In this document: positions 60,078 through 64,000 of the stretch, in pieces | Numbering within the stretch: position 1 is the first letter of the stretch | Layout of the letters: every line of letters starts with the position of its first letter | Assembly: GCA_023213395.1 (NCBI GenBank) | Contig: CM041465.1 | Location: forward strand, 191,587,741-191,651,740 | From: Cycas panzhihuaensis | Taxonomy: Eukaryota; Cycadophyta | Length of the DNA: 64,000 nucleotides | Direction of reading: 5' to 3' | The notes under the pieces: generated by a model | The model's database searches: none | What the model was told of the DNA's origin: nothing | The model's input: only the letters and a program-made list of their open reading frames with translations | Translations under genes and position numbers: made by a program

Positions 60078-60616
60078 TGTTTCCTGGCTACCAGGAATGG
60101 GTTCTTGGCAAGTCGACTCAGGTAAGTACAGTTATGTTTCTAGCTTTTGCCTTTGTTACTTCTATAGAAAGGTAAACAAAAGCATTGTTTTTCTACATGG
60201 ATGACTGATGCATTTAAGTGATCATCTTGCATCCATTGCTTGATACACTTTCAGCCTATGATAATCTGCGGGACATGCATCTCCATGGCACTCCATAACC
60301 CTCCTATGCACTTCTATGTTGTTTCAAGCATCACTTAGCCCGTGTAATCCGTTCACATCCTCTTTGCCACATCGCAGCCTTTAGTGCCCCGCTAAGTGTG
60401 ATTAATACATCCCTATGCAAGTTACCGGTTTCCTGGGAACCCTACCGCTCTAATACCCCATCTGGCTCAGGTCATCCTGTCCATACGACTATCCCCAACC
60501 ACTTGGACAGAGGGCCAGCCCCTCTTAAGCTTGGGGTACCCTCCTTTAGGGCTCCCGTGCACCCTTTTCTTATCCTATTTTGCCTCTATCATCACCGCTG
60601 CAAGAATACAGATCAC

Positions 60617-60646
60617 AGTAAACTTTGCGGTACCGCGAAGTTTACT
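60617..60646. promoter_or_regulatory. 30-bp LTR palindrome
   Basis: Arms AGTAAACTT / AAGTTTACT around GCGGTACCGC; a single T/G pair is the only mismatch. About 540 bp into the LTR. Confidence 0.75.
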
Positions 60647-60780
60647 ACGGGGTGACTGCATAAAACTATTTTTTTAAATATGCTGTGGTAATTTTCATTT
60701 ATTTCTTGAAATTACCACGTGGCTTAGACATCCCTCGACTCCTAGCCTTACCTTAATTACCCATTCAAGCTAGGGTAAGG

Positions 60781-60787
60781 TATAAAG
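60781..60787 (+). promoter_or_regulatory. Candidate LTR TATA box
   Basis: GGTATAAAGCCC, followed after about 30-50 bp by a pyrimidine-rich stretch; the best TATA candidate in the LTR. Confidence 0.4.
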
Positions 60788-63176
60788 CCCAAAAGAACCT
60801 CATTTTCCATTTCTTCTTCCACCTACTCTGCTCTCTTCTCCTTCTTTCACAGGCAAGTTTCTATAGGAACACCCTATAACATCTGAGTTCCCTGTGCTCT
60901 AGCCTAAGATCCACCCTCTCTAGCTTAGATCCGTGGTAGCAGGCTCGCCAACAAGCTTCCTCAAGCAAGGATTCACTCCAAGTTCCGCCTCCATGCCCTT
61001 TCAACAAGTTTCAACAAGTTTGTTTTCAGGTTTCATTGCTCTTCCAAGGATCTACCTGTAAGCATCATAGATCTTCCATTTTCTATCAACTTCTCAGGTA
61101 GACTTGTCTCTAATACAGCCCATCGGGTATTATCTCATGTTTGCTCTATTTTGTTCCTTTTAAACTTTCTTAAAAGAGGTTAGATCATTTGGAATATCTT
61201 TCTTTTATCCAACTTTCTAGTACATACAGGGGGCAATCCCTCTATTCCTTTCTTTCTGTCCACATCATCTTCTTGCCCTCTCCTAGTTTCTCCAAGGAGG
61301 CTATGGGGAGAGGACCTCAAAGAGTGAGAGAAAGGAGCCAAGGTGGGTTCTGTACCCAACCAAGCATGCTCCTCAAAGGCAACCCCCTTCTCTTCTTTCC
61401 TCTTCTCCACTCGTGCCTTCCTTGAGCTTCTAGGGAGCTTCCAAAAGTAGGCCAGTGTTGGATATCAGCATACGCAGCCCCTTACTACACTATTTCTAGG
61501 CCTGAGTACCTTGCTTGGGTAGATTTTCTAGCCCCGAGTAGTGTCTCATATCCACCTTGGGTCTTGGCTTGATCTAGGTTGCAAATTGTTGCACATAACA
61601 ACACTTGCAACATAAACAATATTTGCAAACCTCATGCTATTTGTCTCTCTTATTATTTACTGCCATTAGGCCATTCCAACCTTCTATTTCCTGTACTTAA
61701 AGGTAGCGTGGAGGTGTACTTGTTGGAGGGTTAGTCATTTCAAGGCTAACCGTACACATCCCTCGTCTTGTGTTGTTGGCTTTGAGGAGATTTAGAGTTG
61801 TTCTCTGGTTGGAAGTTCGCTTGACTTGAAGTGCTTTAACTTACAATATTCTTAGCATTTTACAACTATATATATACATACATTTGCTTGGCACTCTAGT
61901 AGCCCCTTGGAAAAGGGGAGAAAACCTTTGTGATTGTAGGTCTTCCACGTCATTCACAGAGAAGGATGAACCACTACAATCTGGGTACATTTCTTTGCTT
62001 TCCCTTTCCTTGGTCATTTTAGCTTTTAGTATAGTTCCTTTTTCTTTGCCTTTCTTGCTTTCTTCTTTTTGCTTCGGGGGAAGGTAAGGAAGCCCCTACG
62101 CTGCTCGTCCATTGGGAGAAGGAAAAGAAGAAGCGGGTGTGATGTAAGACGGTGACATCATTTCAGCCGCATCATTTTCCAAGTATGTCACCTCCCTTTT
62201 GTAGACCTTTTCTCTGCTTATCTTTGAGGTTTGTGTATTTGCATGATAAGAATATTAAGGGAAAAGGATAAAAGGGAATCAATTTGTACTATCCATTTGC
62301 ATATGCACATTAGCTTGCACTTTAAGAAAGAGTACAAAACAGGAGATATCCCCTTCCTCTTTCCGTCTAATTGCATAAAACCTACTAGGATTTACATCCT
62401 TAGCATGAATCTTGTGTGTTAGATTGGTTTGCCTCTGTTGTCCCCTTTCCCTTTGTTTAAAGTAAAAAGAGAGCAAGGATTTATGTTAGAGAGAAAACAA
62501 GAGGAAACATATTTGTTGTCTTTCATACATATACCTCTTTTATCTCTTGTTTGTATACATAACCGACTAGGCACTATCTCACTATTGCACATAGAAGGTA
62601 TACTCCTTCATACATAGGATGATGGGAACTACTTCCGCCATCGTCCTTTGCTCCCCTAAAACTCACTTTAGGTGAGTTAGCTCAAGGAGGATTCATCCTC
62701 TAAGACCTCCTCCTCTAACCCCATCACATTCATATCAACTTAATGATCTCAACACCCTTCCGCCTAGGGTTGGTCTCGCGCGTGAGGTGGTTACCCAACA
62801 CCATCCTTATGAGCATGTACCTCCTGCACCACTTACGTACATATATCCTATCCATATCCCTTCATCATCCATGAGGATTTGTTTCCTTGTTGGGTCTTGC
62901 CCTTCCCATCCAGCCATCAAAGGGCGGGAAGACCCGCGCTTTGAGATTACTCGAGAAACCGAGGATATCCCTCGCTTGCGCTACCTCAAAACCAAAACTA
63001 AGTTTCCTAAAGGGAAGTTGTGCGTCATTCATGGGTCCCAAACCTGCGTTTCAACGTATGGATGCCCTGTGCGGGTGTTCCCCTTTACTTGTAGGATTGA
63101 CTCTTTGTTCTATAGCCTTCCGTTGACCAACCTAGTCCTAACTCGGTGTAGTTACCATCCCATAGACGTGATTCCA

Positions 63177-63197
63177 CTAACAACCATACTAGGGACC
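63177..63197 (+). other. PBS of the second Tat element, G-to-A worn
   Basis: CTAACAACCATACTAGGGACC against CTGGCGACCATACTGGGGACC in the first element: four differences, all G to A. Confidence 0.8.
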
Positions 63198-63388
63198 CGC
63201 TAGTAAGGGAATTAATCTTTCTCCTTTTCCTGTTGGTGTTATGACCTGCTAGTAAGGGAATTAGTCTTTCTCCCTTTCCTATTGGTGCTATTACCTCTTG
63301 GTAGCTTTCTCTTTTGGTCTTGTTAGGCAGCCCTTAATGTGTGCACTACCTTGTTTCTCTTTTCTTCTAGCACATAGGCAAGACTTGT
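63198..63388 (+). other. Leader of the second Tat element
   Basis: Non-coding, with a short duplicated phrase (GCTAGTAAGGGAATTA at about 63199 and 63250). Confidence 0.6.
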
Positions 63389-64000
63389 ATGCGACGTTTC
63401 TCACATTACTTACGAGGTCTACCTCTATTGTTGGAAGAGCCCTCATATCATTCCCTTCCCACATTGGATCCTGATTCGATCATGGAGGGATCTCTTTCGG
63501 ATTGGGCATACCACGTTTATGTGTCTGATTCCCTTGAGCTACCTACTTCCTTCTAAGGATCCACTCAAAGAAGCGAAGATCCTATCTATTATCTGGGTGA
63601 CCAACAACACCCCCAATCTCACCCTTCCTCTACTCACGAAGTAGAGCCTTCATCTCTTTTAGAGTTTCACCATTATCATGGTGATTCCTGCAAGGATCGT
63701 CCTATAAGGTCTGCTTTGTATGAGGTTCCATCCACCTCTTACGATCAGGCAGATACCCCGCCTACTGATGTAGTTGAAGCTTTAAGTCAATGTTTCCAAG
63801 CCGCCCGTCTCCAAGTACACCCCAAGTGGTTTGAGAACGTCTTGCGAAGTGTTGTACTTCCTTCTTCTACATCTCTCTCACCTCGCTCATCTCATTCACC
63901 TTCCTTACCTGTGATGAGCCTACCTCTCACCTCATCCTCTTCCCCCCATGGTGTATGCTCCTTGGGGACCACTCAGGGCATGTCCTCTTCTTAACTCAGG
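63389..64000 (+). pseudogene. Tat gag N-terminus, second copy (partial)
   Basis: Begins MRRFSHYLRGLPLLLEE, then EVPSTSYDQADTPP and DVVEALSQCFQAARLQVHPK, WFENVL; parallel to MRCFSRHLRGLPSLLED and MVEALNECFWAARLQPHLK in the first copy. One stop at about 63554. Continues past the window end. Confidence 0.85.

Larger units (their letters stand above)
60078..63176 (+). repeat. 5' LTR of the second Tat element
   Basis: 3099 bp, TGTTTCCTGGCTACCAGGAA...GATTCCA, about 330 bp longer than its relatives. Confidence 0.85.
60078..64000 (+). mobile_element. Second Tat-family element, 5' end (runs off window)
   Basis: LTR, PBS and gag start on the plus strand match the element at 15205-32981 in sequence and order. 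Confidence 0.9.

Overview
This window is nuclear DNA from a seed plant with a large, repeat-rich genome. Ty1/Copia, chromodomain Ty3/Gypsy and giant Tat-type Gypsy elements are nested in one another, and only one host-gene relic is visible in 64 kb. A mitochondrial nad4 fragment with many codons in the pre-editing state (Pro or Ser where the protein family has Leu or Phe), together with long decayed intergenic spacers, suits a gymnosperm best. The species is not determinable from what I can see.

Layout. 1-822: AT-rich, with a gag-like scrap. 823-1322: a 500-N gap. 1331-2381 (-): 5' part of a strictosidine-synthase-like gene with recognisable splice sites but about five indels. 3838-13028 (+): remains of a Copia array with three LTRs, each followed by a primer-binding-site relic. 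Its first unit was invaded by a 5.5-kb Copia element without pol (4308-9853, -; TSD AAATT). 14671-15200 and 32982-33530: direct repeats that bracket a 17.8-kb Tat Gypsy element (15205-32981, -). The Tat element carries gag-PR-RT-RH-INT, an antisense ORF with a plant-mobile-domain-like part and a coiled coil, an extra RNase H near its 3' LTR, and a mitochondrial nad4 insertion inside gag. 33531-34460 (-): 3' end of another Copia. 34466-49415 (+): chromodomain Gypsy (TSD TTCTT), split inside its integrase by a complete 8.6-kb Copia (39550-48137, -; TSD TGCAT/TGCAC). 50890-51210: a further Copia LTR with PBS, sitting in a Copia gag/PR/pre-integrase fragment (51216-52080, -). 52081-60077: AT-rich spacer with two minisatellites of 27- and 28-bp unit. 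60078-64000 (+): 5' LTR, PBS and start of gag of a second copy of the Tat family, running off the window.

How the parts relate. No host pathway is encoded here. Where the LTR pairs are complete, insertion order can be read directly: the Copia at 39550 is younger than the Gypsy it splits, and the element at 4308 is younger than the array it sits in. Coding decay in the retroelements is mostly nonsense changes that a single C-to-T transition explains (CAG to TAG, CGA to TGA, CAA to TAA), with frames otherwise kept, as expected from long-term cytosine methylation. The strictosidine-synthase-like gene decays differently, by small indels beside an assembly gap, so sequencing error must be excluded before it is called a pseudogene.

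All homology calls come from reading translations by eye; no search was run. Boundaries given with TSDs are exact to the base; domain boundaries are approximate.
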